Source of the DNA: an uncultured Prevotellaceae bacterium
GTDB taxonomy: Bacteria > Bacteroidota > Bacteroidia > Bacteroidales > Bacteroidaceae
Length of the DNA stretch: 37,761 nucleotides
Assembly (NCBI GenBank): GCA_946185225.1
Contig: CAMHIM010000008.1
Span: 1 to 37,761, forward strand
Direction of reading: 5' to 3'
Position 1 is the stretch's first letter; each line of letters opens with the position of its first letter. Shown here piece by piece: positions 1-9,962 of the stretch. The notes under the pieces are model-generated. The model made no database searches and was not told the DNA's origin. It was given only the letters and a program-made list of their open reading frames with translations. The translations under genes were made by a program, and so were the position numbers.

Positions 1-2
1 TG

Positions 3-323
3 CAGTGCGAGTACTTCGCGCTGGAAGGCATCTCCAAGCTGCTGAACACCATCAAAATCATCAAGTCCAAACTGAACCCGAAACTGGAAATCGAGGGATT
101 CCTGCTCACCATGTACGACTCCCGCCTCCGTCTGGCCAACCAAATCTACGACGAGGTAAAGAGGCACTTCCAGGAACTGGTGTTCAAGACCGTCATCCAG
201 CGTAACGTCAAACTCTCGGAAAGTCCCTCGCACGGACTCCCCGTCATCCTGTACGACGCTGACTCCACCGGGTCCAAGAACCACCTGGCACTGGCCAAGG
301 AAATCATCAACAAAAACAAATAA
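3..323 (+). CDS. parA: ParA/Soj-family chromosome-partitioning ATPase, C-terminal part (5' truncated by window)
   Basis: Frame 3 is open from the window edge: ...[56 protein letters not shown]...[29 protein letters not shown]. This is typical ParA C-terminus and is followed directly by parB. Confidence 0.93.
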   Translation, partial: QCEYFALEGISKLLNTIKIIKSKLNPKLEIEGFLLTMYDSRLRLANQIYDEVKRHFQELVFKTVIQRNVKLSESPSHGLPVILYDADSTGSKNHLALAKEIINKNK

Positions 324-335
324 GACTGAAAAGCA

Positions 336-1259
336 ATGGCTGTAAGAAAGAAGTACGCAAGCAGCGTCTTGGGACGCGGACTGGACGACATCGGCAGTGG
401 CCGGGGGCTGGACGCCCTGATTGACACCAGGGAGGTGAGGACGCAAGGCTCCTCCAACCTGAACGAGATACCCGTCAGCCAGATAGAGCCGAACCCCGAC
501 CAGCCGCGACGGGAGTTCGACGAGACGGCACTCGAGGAACTGGCGGCCAGCATCCGCGAGATGGGCATCATCTCGCCCATCACCGTCCGGCAGGTCAACG
601 ACAACCACTACCAGATTATTGCCGGAGAACGCCGCTGGAGAGCATCGCAGCGGGCTGGACTGACCACTATCCCTGCCTACATACGCACCGTCGAGGACGA
701 GAACGTCATGGAACTGGCACTGGTGGAAAACATACAGCGTGAGGACCTGAACGCCATCGAGATAGCACTGGCCTACGAACACCTGGCCGAGACTACGGGC
801 ATGACGCAGGAGAAAATATCGGAACGTGTGGGCAAGAGCCGCACAGCCGTCACCAACTACATGAGACTGCTGAAACTGCCGGCACAGATACAGATGGCCC
901 TCAAGGAGAAGCACATCGACATGGGACACGCACGCGCCCTGCTGTCGCTGGACAGCCCTACCCTGCAGATAAAGCTGTTCCGTGAGATACAGAAACAGGG
1001 ATACTCCGTCCGAAAGGTAGAGGAGCTGGTGCAGATGCTGAAGGCCGGAGACACCGTACAGGCCGCCAACAAGAAAATCTCCACCAAGTCACCACTGCCA
1101 CAGGAGTACAACATCCTGAAGGACAAGCTCTCAGGACTCTTCCAGGCAAAGGTGCAGATGACCTGTTCGCCCAAGGGCAAGGGAAAAATCAGCATCCACT
1201 TTGACAACGAAGAGGATCTGGAGCGCATCATGAAAGCCATTGACAAACTGAAAGGATAA
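336..1259 (+). CDS. parB: ParB/Spo0J-family partition protein
   Basis: IPVSQIEPNPDQPRREFDETALEELAASIREMGIISPITVR, IIAGERRWRASQRAGL and VENIQREDLNAIEIALAY motifs; adjacent to parA. Confidence 0.96.
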   Translation: MAVRKKYASSVLGRGLDDIGSGRGLDALIDTREVRTQGSSNLNEIPVSQIEPNPDQPRREFDETALEELAASIREMGIISPITVRQVNDNHYQIIAGERRWRASQRAGLTTIPAYIRTVEDENVMELALVENIQREDLNAIEIALAYEHLAETTGMTQEKISERVGKSRTAVTNYMRLLKLPAQIQMALKEKHIDMGHARALLSLDSPTLQIKLFREIQKQGYSVRKVEELVQMLKAGDTVQAANKKISTKSPLPQEYNILKDKLSGLFQAKVQMTCSPKGKGKISIHFDNEEDLERIMKAIDKLKG

Positions 1260-1298
1260 ACGTTGAGAAGAGGCTGGCCGACACGGATACTGACAACG

Positions 1299-1970
1299 AT
1301 GAAACTGCTTGCCACTGCGATGCTGCTGACTGTCGGACAGGAAGCATGCGCACAGCAGGAGACAATGACAGCAGCAGACTCGGCCGTCGCGGCGAAGACC
1401 GACTCCATCGGCATCGCCGCCGACAAGGCTGCCAAGACCGCCGCGCCCAAGCGCGACTGGGCAACATGGCGGCCGGACCCGAAGAGGGCCCTGTGGCTGG
1501 CACTCGTCATCCCCGGAGGCGGACAGATATACAACCGCAAGTACTGGAAACTGCCCATCGTCTACGGAGGATTCATGGGATGTGCCTACGCCATGAACTG
1601 GAACAACATGATGTACAAGGACTATGCACAGGCCTATCTGGACATCATGGACAACGACCCGGGGACGGCAAGCTACAACAAATTCCTGCATCTGGGAAAG
1701 ACCATCGACTCCACCAACGAGTCATGGTACAAGACCATCTTCAAGAAGCGCAAGGACAAGTTCCGCCGCTACAGGGACCTGAGCTTCTTCTGTCTGCTGG
1801 GAGTCTATGCCATCTCGGTCATTGACGCCTATGTTGATGCCGAGCTGTCGGAGTTCGACATCTCCAAGGACCTCAGTCTGAGGGTAGAGCCTACCGTCAT
1901 GAGCCAGAAGGGAACGGGGCATTCACAACGGACGACCTCACTGGGAGTCCAGTGCAGTCTCTGCTTCTAA
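1299..1970 (+). CDS. DUF5683-like membrane protein (start probably ATG 1299; ORF track starts at 1263)
   Basis: Signal peptide-like N-terminus; PDPKRALWLALVIPGGGQIYNRKYWKLPIVYGGFMGCAYA motif; conserved position downstream of parB in Bacteroidetes. Confidence 0.75.
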   Translation: MKLLATAMLLTVGQEACAQQETMTAADSAVAAKTDSIGIAADKAAKTAAPKRDWATWRPDPKRALWLALVIPGGGQIYNRKYWKLPIVYGGFMGCAYAMNWNNMMYKDYAQAYLDIMDNDPGTASYNKFLHLGKTIDSTNESWYKTIFKKRKDKFRRYRDLSFFCLLGVYAISVIDAYVDAELSEFDISKDLSLRVEPTVMSQKGTGHSQRTTSLGVQCSLCF

Positions 1971-1987
1971 GAACAAACAAGAAAAGA

Positions 1988-3352
1988 ATGATGAAGAAAA
2001 TACTATTGATAGCCGCACTCTTCTTCGCCGGGCACTGCGCCATGCAGGGCCAGGTCGTCGTTGACGAGGACGTGGAAGAGGAAGACGAGGAGGTCGTCAT
2101 GGACGACGAGGAAGGAGAAGAAGAGGAGGAAGAGGACGTCAAGGGAACCGGCGAGGACGACGAATTCCCTGAAGACATGACAGCCGGTCTGGACAGCCTG
2201 CTGAACATGTATATGTCGAAGCACTACCTGAGCATCGACGAGGACTGCCGCATGAAGGACGAGAACCCGCAATATCCCGTGGAGGTATTCATTGAGCGGC
2301 TGGGACGCATGCCCACCGTCATGGAGATGGCCTACAACGACATCGTCAGGAAGCACATTGACCGATACTGCGAGAAGTTGCGCCGCCAGGTGGCCTTCAT
2401 GCTGGGAGCGTCCAACTTCTACATGCCGCTCTTCGAGGAAGCCCTTGAAGCCTACGGCATCCCCCTTGAGCTGAAGTTCCTGCCTATCATCGAGTCGGCA
2501 CTCAAGCCGACAGCAGTGTCGCATGCAGGTGCTGCCGGACTGTGGCAGTTCATGATAGGCACAGGAAAACTGTATGGACTGAAAGTCAACTCGCTGGTGG
2601 ACGAGCGCCGCGACCCACAGAAAGCATCCTATGCCGCCGCACACTACCTGAGCGACCTCTACAAGGTGTTCGGCGACTGGAACCTGGTAATCGCTGCCTA
2701 CAACTGCGGACCGGGCAACGTCACAAAAGCCATACAGCGAGCCGGAGGCGCACGCGACTACTGGACCATCTACCCCTACCTGCCACGGGAGACGAGAGGC
2801 TACGTGCCGGCATTCATTGCCGCCAACTACGTCATGAACTACTACTGCGAGCACAACATCTGTCCGATGAAGACGCAGCTGCCGGAACAGTCAGACACCG
2901 TCATGGTGAACCGTAACGTACACCTGCAGCAGATTGCCGACGTCTGCAGCATCGACATCGACCTGCTCCGCACACTCAACCCGGCCTACCGCAGGGATGT
3001 CGTACCGGGAGCCAACACGCCCTCTGCCATCCGCCTGCCGCAGGAAGGCATCAGCAAGTTCCTGGAGATGGAGGACTCCGTCTACAACTACAACACGGAG
3101 ACACTACTGCCGAACCGGGCCGTCGTGGAAGTACCTGACGTACCCGTCGTGACAAAGCGCAAGACCTCCGTCAGAAGCAAGGGACGCAGGAGCACGCGCA
3201 AGGGCCGCGGAGGCAGCAGCATCACCATACGCAAGGGACAGACACTGTCGGAGATTGCACGACGCAACGGCACCACCGTGGCTAAACTGAAGAGGCTGAA
3301 CGGCATCAGGGGCAACAACATACGTGCCGGCAAGAAATTAAGAGTAAGATAA
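1988..3352 (+). CDS. Lytic transglycosylase (MltD-like, SLT domain) with C-terminal LysM and a polyacidic N-terminal segment
   Basis: ESALKPTAVSHAGAAGLWQFMIGTGKLYGL...AAYNCGPGNVTKAI (SLT family 1); C-terminal ITIRKGQTLSEIARRNGTTVAKLKRLNGIRGNNIRAGKKLRV (LysM). MMKKILLIAALFFAGHCAMQ signal at 1988. Confidence 0.93.
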   Translation: MMKKILLIAALFFAGHCAMQGQVVVDEDVEEEDEEVVMDDEEGEEEEEEDVKGTGEDDEFPEDMTAGLDSLLNMYMSKHYLSIDEDCRMKDENPQYPVEVFIERLGRMPTVMEMAYNDIVRKHIDRYCEKLRRQVAFMLGASNFYMPLFEEALEAYGIPLELKFLPIIESALKPTAVSHAGAAGLWQFMIGTGKLYGLKVNSLVDERRDPQKASYAAAHYLSDLYKVFGDWNLVIAAYNCGPGNVTKAIQRAGGARDYWTIYPYLPRETRGYVPAFIAANYVMNYYCEHNICPMKTQLPEQSDTVMVNRNVHLQQIADVCSIDIDLLRTLNPAYRRDVVPGANTPSAIRLPQEGISKFLEMEDSVYNYNTETLLPNRAVVEVPDVPVVTKRKTSVRSKGRRSTRKGRGGSSITIRKGQTLSEIARRNGTTVAKLKRLNGIRGNNIRAGKKLRVR

Positions 3353-3384
3353 GTACACCTTATTATATAATAGGAGGGCTGAGT

Positions 3385-5649
3385 ATGGACGAAGACATCA
3401 TCAAGAGAGAGGAAGCTGACGACAAGATGATTAACGAGGCGTTCCAGCAACTGCTGGACGACTATCTGGCGTCGCGCCACCGGAAGAAGGTGGATCTTAT
3501 CACAAAAGCGTTCAACTTCGCCCGCCAGGCCCACAAAGGAGTGCGGCGCCTGTCTGGAGAGCCGTACATCATGCATCCCATCGCCGTGGCACAGATTGTA
3601 TGCTCGGAGATAGGGCTCGGCTCTACCAGCATCTGCTCGGCCCTGCTGCACGACGTCGTGGAGGACACCGACTATACGGTAGAGGACATCGCCAACATCT
3701 TCGGACCGAAGATTGCACAGATTGTCGACGGCCTGACGAAAATCAGCGGAGGCATCTTCGGCGAACAGGCCTCGGCACAGGCAGAAAACTTCAAGAAGCT
3801 GCTGCTCACCATGAGCGACGACATACGCGTCATCCTCATCAAGATAGCCGACCGGCTGCACAACATGCGAACGCTGGAGTCGCAACCGGCCAACAAGCAG
3901 TACAAGATTGCCGGCGAGACACTCTACATCTACGCCCCGCTGGCCCACCGGCTCGGACTGTACAAAATCAAGTCGGAGCTGGAGAACCTGAGCTTCAGAT
4001 TCGACCATCCGGATGAGTACCGCGCCATAGAGCAGAAGCTGGCCCTCACCCAGGCCTCCCGACACGAGCTGTTCGACAGCTTCACGGCACCCATTGAGGA
4101 GAAACTGCAGAAGATGGGCATCGAGTACACCATCAAGGAACGGGTAAAGTCGCCCTTTTCCATCTGGAACAAGATGCAGAACAAGCACGTGACGTTCGAG
4201 GAGATATACGACATCCTCGCCGTGCGCATCATTTTCAAGCCGAAGAACCGTGAAGAGGAGGCCAACGAATGCTTCAACATCTACCTGGCCTGCTCGAAGA
4301 TATACAAATCACACCCCGACCGTCTGCGCGACTGGGTGAGCCACCCTAAAGCCAATGGCTACCAGGCACTGCACGTCACCCTGATGTCGAAACAGGGAAG
4401 ATGGATAGAGGTACAGATACGGTCCGACCGCATGGACGAGATAGCAGAGCAGGGACTGGCAGCACACTGGAAGTACAAGGAGGGAGAAGAGTACTCAGAA
4501 GACGAGAACGAGCTGAACGAGTGGCTGGGAACCATCAAGGAAATCCTGGACGACCCGCAGCCGGACGCCATGGATTTCCTCGACTCCATCAAGCTCAACC
4601 TGTTCTCCACGGAAATCATGGTATTTACCCCAAAGGGCGAGATACGCACCATGCCTGCCGGAGCCACCGCGCTGGACTTCGCCTTCTCCATCCACACCTT
4701 CCTGGGAAGCCACTGCATCGGAGCCAAGGTCAACCACAAGCTGGTACCATTGAGCCACAAACTGAGCGGCGGCGACCAGGTAGAAATCATCACCTCCAAG
4801 TCACAGCACGTACAGCCTTCCTGGATAAACTTCGTGTCCACGGCAAAGGCAAAGGCAAAGATACAGTCCATCCTGCGCCGCGACAACCGCGAGACCCAGA
4901 AGGCCGGCGAGGAACTGCTGCAGGAATGGCTGAAGAAGAACGGCTTCGAGCCCTCCCTTCCCAACATCGACCAGCTGGCCGAGTTCCACGACATCCGCCG
5001 GCGCGAAGAGTTCTACCTTGCACTGGGCGAGAAGAACATCATCCTCGGCGAGAAAGACCTGGACGAGCTGAAAGGCAAGAACAAGAAGAAAGACAACGGC
5101 GGAAGCGGATGGCGTAAGTACGTGCCCTTCGTCAAGTCCAAGAAGAACGAACAGGAAAAGCCAAAGCAGGAACTGTTCATCGTACCGGAGAACTTCAACA
5201 AGAAGAAGCCCATCTACATCTCCGAGGACACCATCCATCAATACCGCTTCCGCAACTGCTGTCACCCCATCCCAGGCGACGACATCATGGGATACATTGA
5301 CAACCGCAACCGCATAGAGATACACAAGCGAGCCTGTCCGATAGCCGCCAAGCTCAAGACCAGCTACGGAAACCGCATCCTGGACGCCAAGTGGGACATG
5401 CACAAGAAGATGTACTTCATCGCCGTCATCCATCTCAGCGGCATCGACCGCATCGGACTACTGAACGAGATTACACAAATCATCTCCTCCCAGATGAACG
5501 TGAACATCCGGAACATCAACATCACCTGCGACGACGGACTGTTCGATGCCAGCATCGAACTGAAGGTGCATGACCGCGAAGACTCCAAGAACATCATTGA
5601 CAACCTGAAAAAGCTGGAAGACCTGAAGGAAATATCAGAAATCATATAA
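3385..5649 (+). CDS. RelA/SpoT-family (p)ppGpp synthetase/hydrolase
   Basis: HD domain HPIAVAQIV...LLHDVVEDT; synthetase region; TGS (MVFTPKGEIRTMPAGATALDFAFSIHTFLG); C-terminal ACT (FIAVIHLSGIDRIGLLNEITQIIS). Confidence 0.97.
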   Translation: MDEDIIKREEADDKMINEAFQQLLDDYLASRHRKKVDLITKAFNFARQAHKGVRRLSGEPYIMHPIAVAQIVCSEIGLGSTSICSALLHDVVEDTDYTVEDIANIFGPKIAQIVDGLTKISGGIFGEQASAQAENFKKLLLTMSDDIRVILIKIADRLHNMRTLESQPANKQYKIAGETLYIYAPLAHRLGLYKIKSELENLSFRFDHPDEYRAIEQKLALTQASRHELFDSFTAPIEEKLQKMGIEYTIKERVKSPFSIWNKMQNKHVTFEEIYDILAVRIIFKPKNREEEANECFNIYLACSKIYKSHPDRLRDWVSHPKANGYQALHVTLMSKQGRWIEVQIRSDRMDEIAEQGLAAHWKYKEGEEYSEDENELNEWLGTIKEILDDPQPDAMDFLDSIKLNLFSTEIMVFTPKGEIRTMPAGATALDFAFSIHTFLGSHCIGAKVNHKLVPLSHKLSGGDQVEIITSKSQHVQPSWINFVSTAKAKAKIQSILRRDNRETQKAGEELLQEWLKKNGFEPSLPNIDQLAEFHDIRRREEFYLALGEKNIILGEKDLDELKGKNKKKDNGGSGWRKYVPFVKSKKNEQEKPKQELFIVPENFNKKKPIYISEDTIHQYRFRNCCHPIPGDDIMGYIDNRNRIEIHKRACPIAAKLKTSYGNRILDAKWDMHKKMYFIAVIHLSGIDRIGLLNEITQIISSQMNVNIRNINITCDDGLFDASIELKVHDREDSKNIIDNLKKLEDLKEISEII

Positions 5650-5656
5650 ACAAATC

Positions 5657-6676
5657 ATGAACAAACTACTCAGCCTAACAACCCTGCTGCTAATGGCCCT
5701 CAGCGTCCAGGCAGCCAAGAGCTACGACAACCCAGATACCATCGTCGTTGCCCGTGACGGCACGGGAGAGTTCCGGAACGTCAGCGAAGCCCTGGAAGTG
5801 TGTCGCGCCTTCATGGACTACCATAAGGTCATTTACGTCAAGAAAGGCATCTACAAGGAAAAAATCATCGTGCCCCAGTGGCTGCAGAACATCGAGATAT
5901 GCGGTGAGGACCGCGACGAGACCGTCATCACCTATGACGACCATGCCAACATCCCCATGGAGCCCCGATTCTGGTCGCCTGAACTGAGCAGCCAACTGCT
6001 GGCCATGGGCACGCGCCCCAACCTCGGCACCTTCCGTTCCTTCACCGTCAGAGTAGAAGGCAACGACATCACTTTCCGAAACATCACTATCGAGAACAAC
6101 GCTCCGCGACTCGGCCAGGCCGTAGCCCTCATGACGCAGGGCGACCGGTTGCTGTTCGTCAATTGCAGGTTCCTGGGCAACCAGGACACTGTTTATACCG
6201 GTATGCCCAACACACGGATGCTGTTCAAGGACTGCTACATCGAAGGAACCACCGACTTTATCTTCGGCGCATCAACAGCGTGGTTTGAGAACTGCGACAT
6301 CTTCTGCAAGATCAACTCCTACATCACCGCCGCCTCCACCCCGCAGGATCAGGCTTACGGCTACATCTTCAACAACTGCCGTATCACCACCGCCCCCAGT
6401 GTCAACAAGATGTACCTCGGGCGTCCGTGGCGCGACTACGCCTACACGCTCTTCATGAACTGCGACCTGCCTAGCACCATCTGTCCCGAGGGGTGGCACC
6501 ACTGGCAGGTGGAACGTGAGAAGACCGCCCGTTACCTGGAGTATAACAACCATGGAAAGGGTGCCGACATCAGCCGGCGCGTCGGATGGAGCCGACAGCT
6601 CACCAGGAAGGAGGCCCAGCAGATAACCCTACAGAATGTCTTCCAGCGGCAGGACAAATGGATACCCGCTGAATAG
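5657..6676 (+). CDS. Pectinesterase (CE8), secreted
   Basis: GIYKEKI, QAVALMTQGDRLLFVNCRFLGNQDTVY, TTDFIFGAS, MYLGRPWRDYAYT motifs; N-terminal signal peptide. Confidence 0.95.
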   Translation: MNKLLSLTTLLLMALSVQAAKSYDNPDTIVVARDGTGEFRNVSEALEVCRAFMDYHKVIYVKKGIYKEKIIVPQWLQNIEICGEDRDETVITYDDHANIPMEPRFWSPELSSQLLAMGTRPNLGTFRSFTVRVEGNDITFRNITIENNAPRLGQAVALMTQGDRLLFVNCRFLGNQDTVYTGMPNTRMLFKDCYIEGTTDFIFGASTAWFENCDIFCKINSYITAASTPQDQAYGYIFNNCRITTAPSVNKMYLGRPWRDYAYTLFMNCDLPSTICPEGWHHWQVEREKTARYLEYNNHGKGADISRRVGWSRQLTRKEAQQITLQNVFQRQDKWIPAE

Positions 6677-6701
6677 AAGTTTTTTGTTCGAAATTTCGTC
6701 T

Positions 6702-6738
6702 CCCTTGACACATTTTACGTGTCAAGGGATTTTTTTTT
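6702..6738 (+). terminator. Intrinsic terminator after pectinesterase
   Basis: Stem CCCTTGACAC / loop ATTTTAC / GTGTCAAGGG followed by an A and a T-tract. Confidence 0.9.
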
Positions 6739-6746
6739 ACTTTTTT

Positions 6747-6777
6747 TTTGCCACTTTAAGTATTTTAACTACCTTTG
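6747..6777 (+). promoter_or_regulatory. Bacteroidetes-type promoter for susC 1 (-33 TTTG, 19-nt spacer, -7 TACCTTTG)
   Basis: TTTG at 6747-6750 and TACCTTTG at 6770-6777, 19 nt apart, upstream of ATG 6847. Confidence 0.8.
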
Positions 6778-6846
6778 CATTGCAAACTACTGGAATGCGA
6801 CTAATAATATCAAAACAAACCTTTTTAATAACTAAAACAAGTTTCT

Positions 6847-9800
6847 ATGAACCTACTAATCAAGAGAGCCTCAGTGGCTTTACTTATGTCCATGGTGTGC
6901 TTCTTTGCCTATGCACAGAAGAACGTCACGGGAACAGTGAAGGATGCAAACGGCGAACCCATGATTGGCGTAAGCGTTGTTGTCGACGGTACCTCCATCG
7001 GAGGTGTCACAGACATCAACGGTAACTTCACCATTCAGAAAGTACCTGCCAATGCTGTCCTGAAAGTATCTTACGTCGGCTACAAGGAGCAGAAAGTCTC
7101 CGTGGGTAGCAAGAACAGCGTTAGCATCACCATGCAGGAAGATGCCATGGGCCTTGACGAGGTCGTGGTCATCGGTTACGGTGTTGTCAAGAAGCGCGAC
7201 CTCACCGGTTCCGTGGCTTCTGTCAAGTCAGAAGACATCAAGAATGTTGCCGGCGCCAATGCCATGCAAGCCATGCAGGCGAAGATTCCTGGAATTGACA
7301 TTCAGCAGAGTTCTGGTGAGGCCAGTGCCGGTGTAAGCATCAACCTCCGCGGCGCACGTTCCATGCTGGCCAGCAACGACCCGCTTATCCTCGTTGACGG
7401 TGTGGCCTATGGCTCGACGCTGGACATTAACCCGTCGGACATTGAGTCCATGGAGGTCCTGAAGGACGCATCATCAACAGCCATCTATGGTACACGCGGT
7501 GCTAACGGTGTCATCATCATCACCACCAAGCGCGGCAAGGCCGGAAAAACGCACGTCAACTTCAACTTCTACAACTCCTTCAACAGCCCCACATCGCCCG
7601 CCAAGGCCATGTATGGTGACAAGGAAGTGCAGCGTCTTATTGACAAGGCCGAGTACGCAGCCAACTATGCTACCTACAAGAACAACTACGGCACCGACAA
7701 TGCCGGATGGGGTACAGCAACCGTTACTCCTGAAGACGTACTGACCCTCCAGCTGGCAGACGGAACATCTGTTCTGGACATCTATAAAGACAAGTCATAC
7801 ACCGACTGGTCCGACTATATTCTTCAGAATTCCTCTTCACAGAACTATGAGATATCTGTGACCGGCGGTAACGACAAGACAAACTTCAACATGTCGCTGG
7901 GCATGATGAATGCCAATGGTCTGATGAAGAATGACGTATTCCACCGCTACAACGGCAAGATTAACCTGGACCACAAAATCAACAACTATTTCAAGGTTGG
8001 TTCCAGTATCCTCTATACCTACAGAAACAACGACCGTCGCAACTCCGGCGTTTATGGCCAGTCACTGAAGATGACGACCATCACCCACGCCTATCTGGAG
8101 GACGGAAACATCAACCTGCAGCCGAACCCATGGTATGCTGCTCACGTATCGCCGCTGGCTGACGACGAGCCGAACGCCTACAAGAACAACACAGAAGGCA
8201 CACGTTTCTTCGGCAATGCCTACGTAGAGGCAACCCCCATCAAGGGTCTCATTCTTCGTTCCCAGTTCGCTTTGGACAGCAAGAACAGCCGCGAGGGTCT
8301 CTATCAGGACATGTACAGCCAGCAGCGTTTCCAAAACGGAACGACAAGTACCATCCGTCAGTACAAGACTAACACCAATGCTATTACTTGGGATAACACT
8401 GCCAACTACATGACCTCCTTCGGCAAGCACGACATGACATTCCTGCTGGGTCATGAGTTGTCGCAGAGCGTTACCGAGTCGTCCACCGTCAGCGGTGATG
8501 CCGGAGCCGTTCACCTGGACAAGAGTCAGTTCTACGACCTTTCCAAGGCCGTCTCGCTGGTAGGAACCAACACCTACGTGAAGACCTCTATGCTCTCCTT
8601 TTTCGGACGCGTGAACTACAGTTACGCAGAGAAATACCTCTTCCAGGCCTCTCTACGTGCCGACGGTTCGTCAACCCTCGCCGATGGTCACAAGTGGGGC
8701 TACTTCCCCTCAGTCAGTGCCGGTTGGCGTATCACCGAGGAGTCCTTCATGGAAAGCACAAAGTCGTGGCTGAGCAACCTGAAGCTTCGTCTCAGCTGGG
8801 GCTTGTCAGGTAATGCAGCCATCGGTGCCTACTCTACACTGGCATCGCTCAGTGCCCTGAACTACTATTATTACCTTGGCGGCAATGACGTTGCAGGAAA
8901 GGTTCCCAGCAATATGGCCAACAACAACCTGACCTGGGAGAAGACTTCGTCCTTCGACCTCGGTTTGGACTACGGTTTCCTGAACGGTCGTCTGCAGGGC
9001 AGTATTGACCTTTACTGGAACAAGACCTACGACCTGCTGTTCTACAAGACCGCTCCCGCTGCCGGTGGCTTCCCCACCGTCATCGACAACATCGGCAAGA
9101 CAAAGGGCATGGGTATTGAATTCTCGCTGATGGCCGACATCATCCGGACCAAGGACTTCGACTGGACAGCCAACCTCTCCTACACTCACTTCAAGGATGA
9201 AATCACGGAGCTGACCGGCGGCGTTGACAAGTACATCAGTGGTACAACAGCCCTGTTCGTCGGTGAGCGCGTACACGCATACTACGACTACAAGCCCATT
9301 GGCAACTGGGGTATCGACGAATACGACCAGGTACGCAATGCCTGGAACGAGGCTCACCCCGACAAGCCCATGGCAGCCTGGGACAAGAAGAACGATGGTT
9401 ACGGAACTCCCGGTTCGCCCAAATACCTCGATGTCAATCAAGACGGAGCAATTACCGATGAGGATCGCGTCATCTACAATCAGGACCCCGACCACGTCAT
9501 CGGCTTCAACAACACCTTCACCTATCGTGACTTCTCCCTGAGCATCCAGGCCATGGCCCGTCTCGGCGGATACATTGCCTACAACATGAACGACCAGCTG
9601 AACTACGAGAGTGCTAACTGGGGTAATGACATTGACTACTGGACTCCCGAGAACCAGAACGCCAAGTTCCCCAGCCCTGGTCTGACTTCTAACGGTGCCA
9701 AGAACTGGTCAAGCAAGAGGTCATCCTTCCTCTACGAGAAGGCCGACTACTTCAAGATTAAGGACATTACTCTCTCGTACAACCTTCCGAAGAGTCTCTT

Positions 9801-9951
9801 TAAGAACTTCCTGAGCAGTTGTCGCGTCTATGCCTCCATGAAGAACTTCTTCACCTGGAGCAAGATTGACAATTACGACCCCGAGCGTGGCGGTGCTATT
9901 ACATTCCCCATGATGAAGCAGGTCGTTCTCGGTTTGAACGTTGAATTCTAA
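6847..9951 (+). CDS. SusC/RagA-family TonB-dependent outer-membrane transporter
   Basis: Carboxypeptidase-regulatory-like NTD (VTGTVKDANGEPMIGVSVVVDGTSIGGVTDINGNF), LDEVVVIGYG, plug LVDGVAYGSTLDINPSDIESMEVLKDASSTAIYGTRGANGVIIITTKRGK; C-terminal F. Confidence 0.97.
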   Translation: MNLLIKRASVALLMSMVCFFAYAQKNVTGTVKDANGEPMIGVSVVVDGTSIGGVTDINGNFTIQKVPANAVLKVSYVGYKEQKVSVGSKNSVSITMQEDAMGLDEVVVIGYGVVKKRDLTGSVASVKSEDIKNVAGANAMQAMQAKIPGIDIQQSSGEASAGVSINLRGARSMLASNDPLILVDGVAYGSTLDINPSDIESMEVLKDASSTAIYGTRGANGVIIITTKRGKAGKTHVNFNFYNSFNSPTSPAKAMYGDKEVQRLIDKAEYAANYATYKNNYGTDNAGWGTATVTPEDVLTLQLADGTSVLDIYKDKSYTDWSDYILQNSSSQNYEISVTGGNDKTNFNMSLGMMNANGLMKNDVFHRYNGKINLDHKINNYFKVGSSILYTYRNNDRRNSGVYGQSLKMTTITHAYLEDGNINLQPNPWYAAHVSPLADDEPNAYKNNTEGTRFFGNAYVEATPIKGLILRSQFALDSKNSREGLYQDMYSQQRFQNGTTSTIRQYKTNTNAITWDNTANYMTSFGKHDMTFLLGHELSQSVTESSTVSGDAGAVHLDKSQFYDLSKAVSLVGTNTYVKTSMLSFFGRVNYSYAEKYLFQASLRADGSSTLADGHKWGYFPSVSAGWRITEESFMESTKSWLSNLKLRLSWGLSGNAAIGAYSTLASLSALNYYYYLGGNDVAGKVPSNMANNNLTWEKTSSFDLGLDYGFLNGRLQGSIDLYWNKTYDLLFYKTAPAAGGFPTVIDNIGKTKGMGIEFSLMADIIRTKDFDWTANLSYTHFKDEITELTGGVDKYISGTTALFVGERVHAYYDYKPIGNWGIDEYDQVRNAWNEAHPDKPMAAWDKKNDGYGTPGSPKYLDVNQDGAITDEDRVIYNQDPDHVIGFNNTFTYRDFSLSIQAMARLGGYIAYNMNDQLNYESANWGNDIDYWTPENQNAKFPSPGLTSNGAKNWSSKRSSFLYEKADYFKIKDITLSYNLPKSLFKNFLSSCRVYASMKNFFTWSKIDNYDPERGGAITFPMMKQVVLGLNVEF

Positions 9952-9962
9952 AACAGCAAACA

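Noticed and set aside
3362-3373. AT palindrome TATTATATAATA upstream of relA/spoT
   Set aside because: Short, low-complexity, near the ribosome-binding region; could be an operator but has no supporting promoter context.
3088-4188. Long antisense ORFs such as 3088-4188(-), 19659-20753(-), 25760-26578(-) and 29311-29931(-)
   Set aside because: They are shadows of strongly coding plus-strand genes (spoT, CE12/dnaG, helicase, peptidase) in GC-rich DNA; translations show no family motifs.
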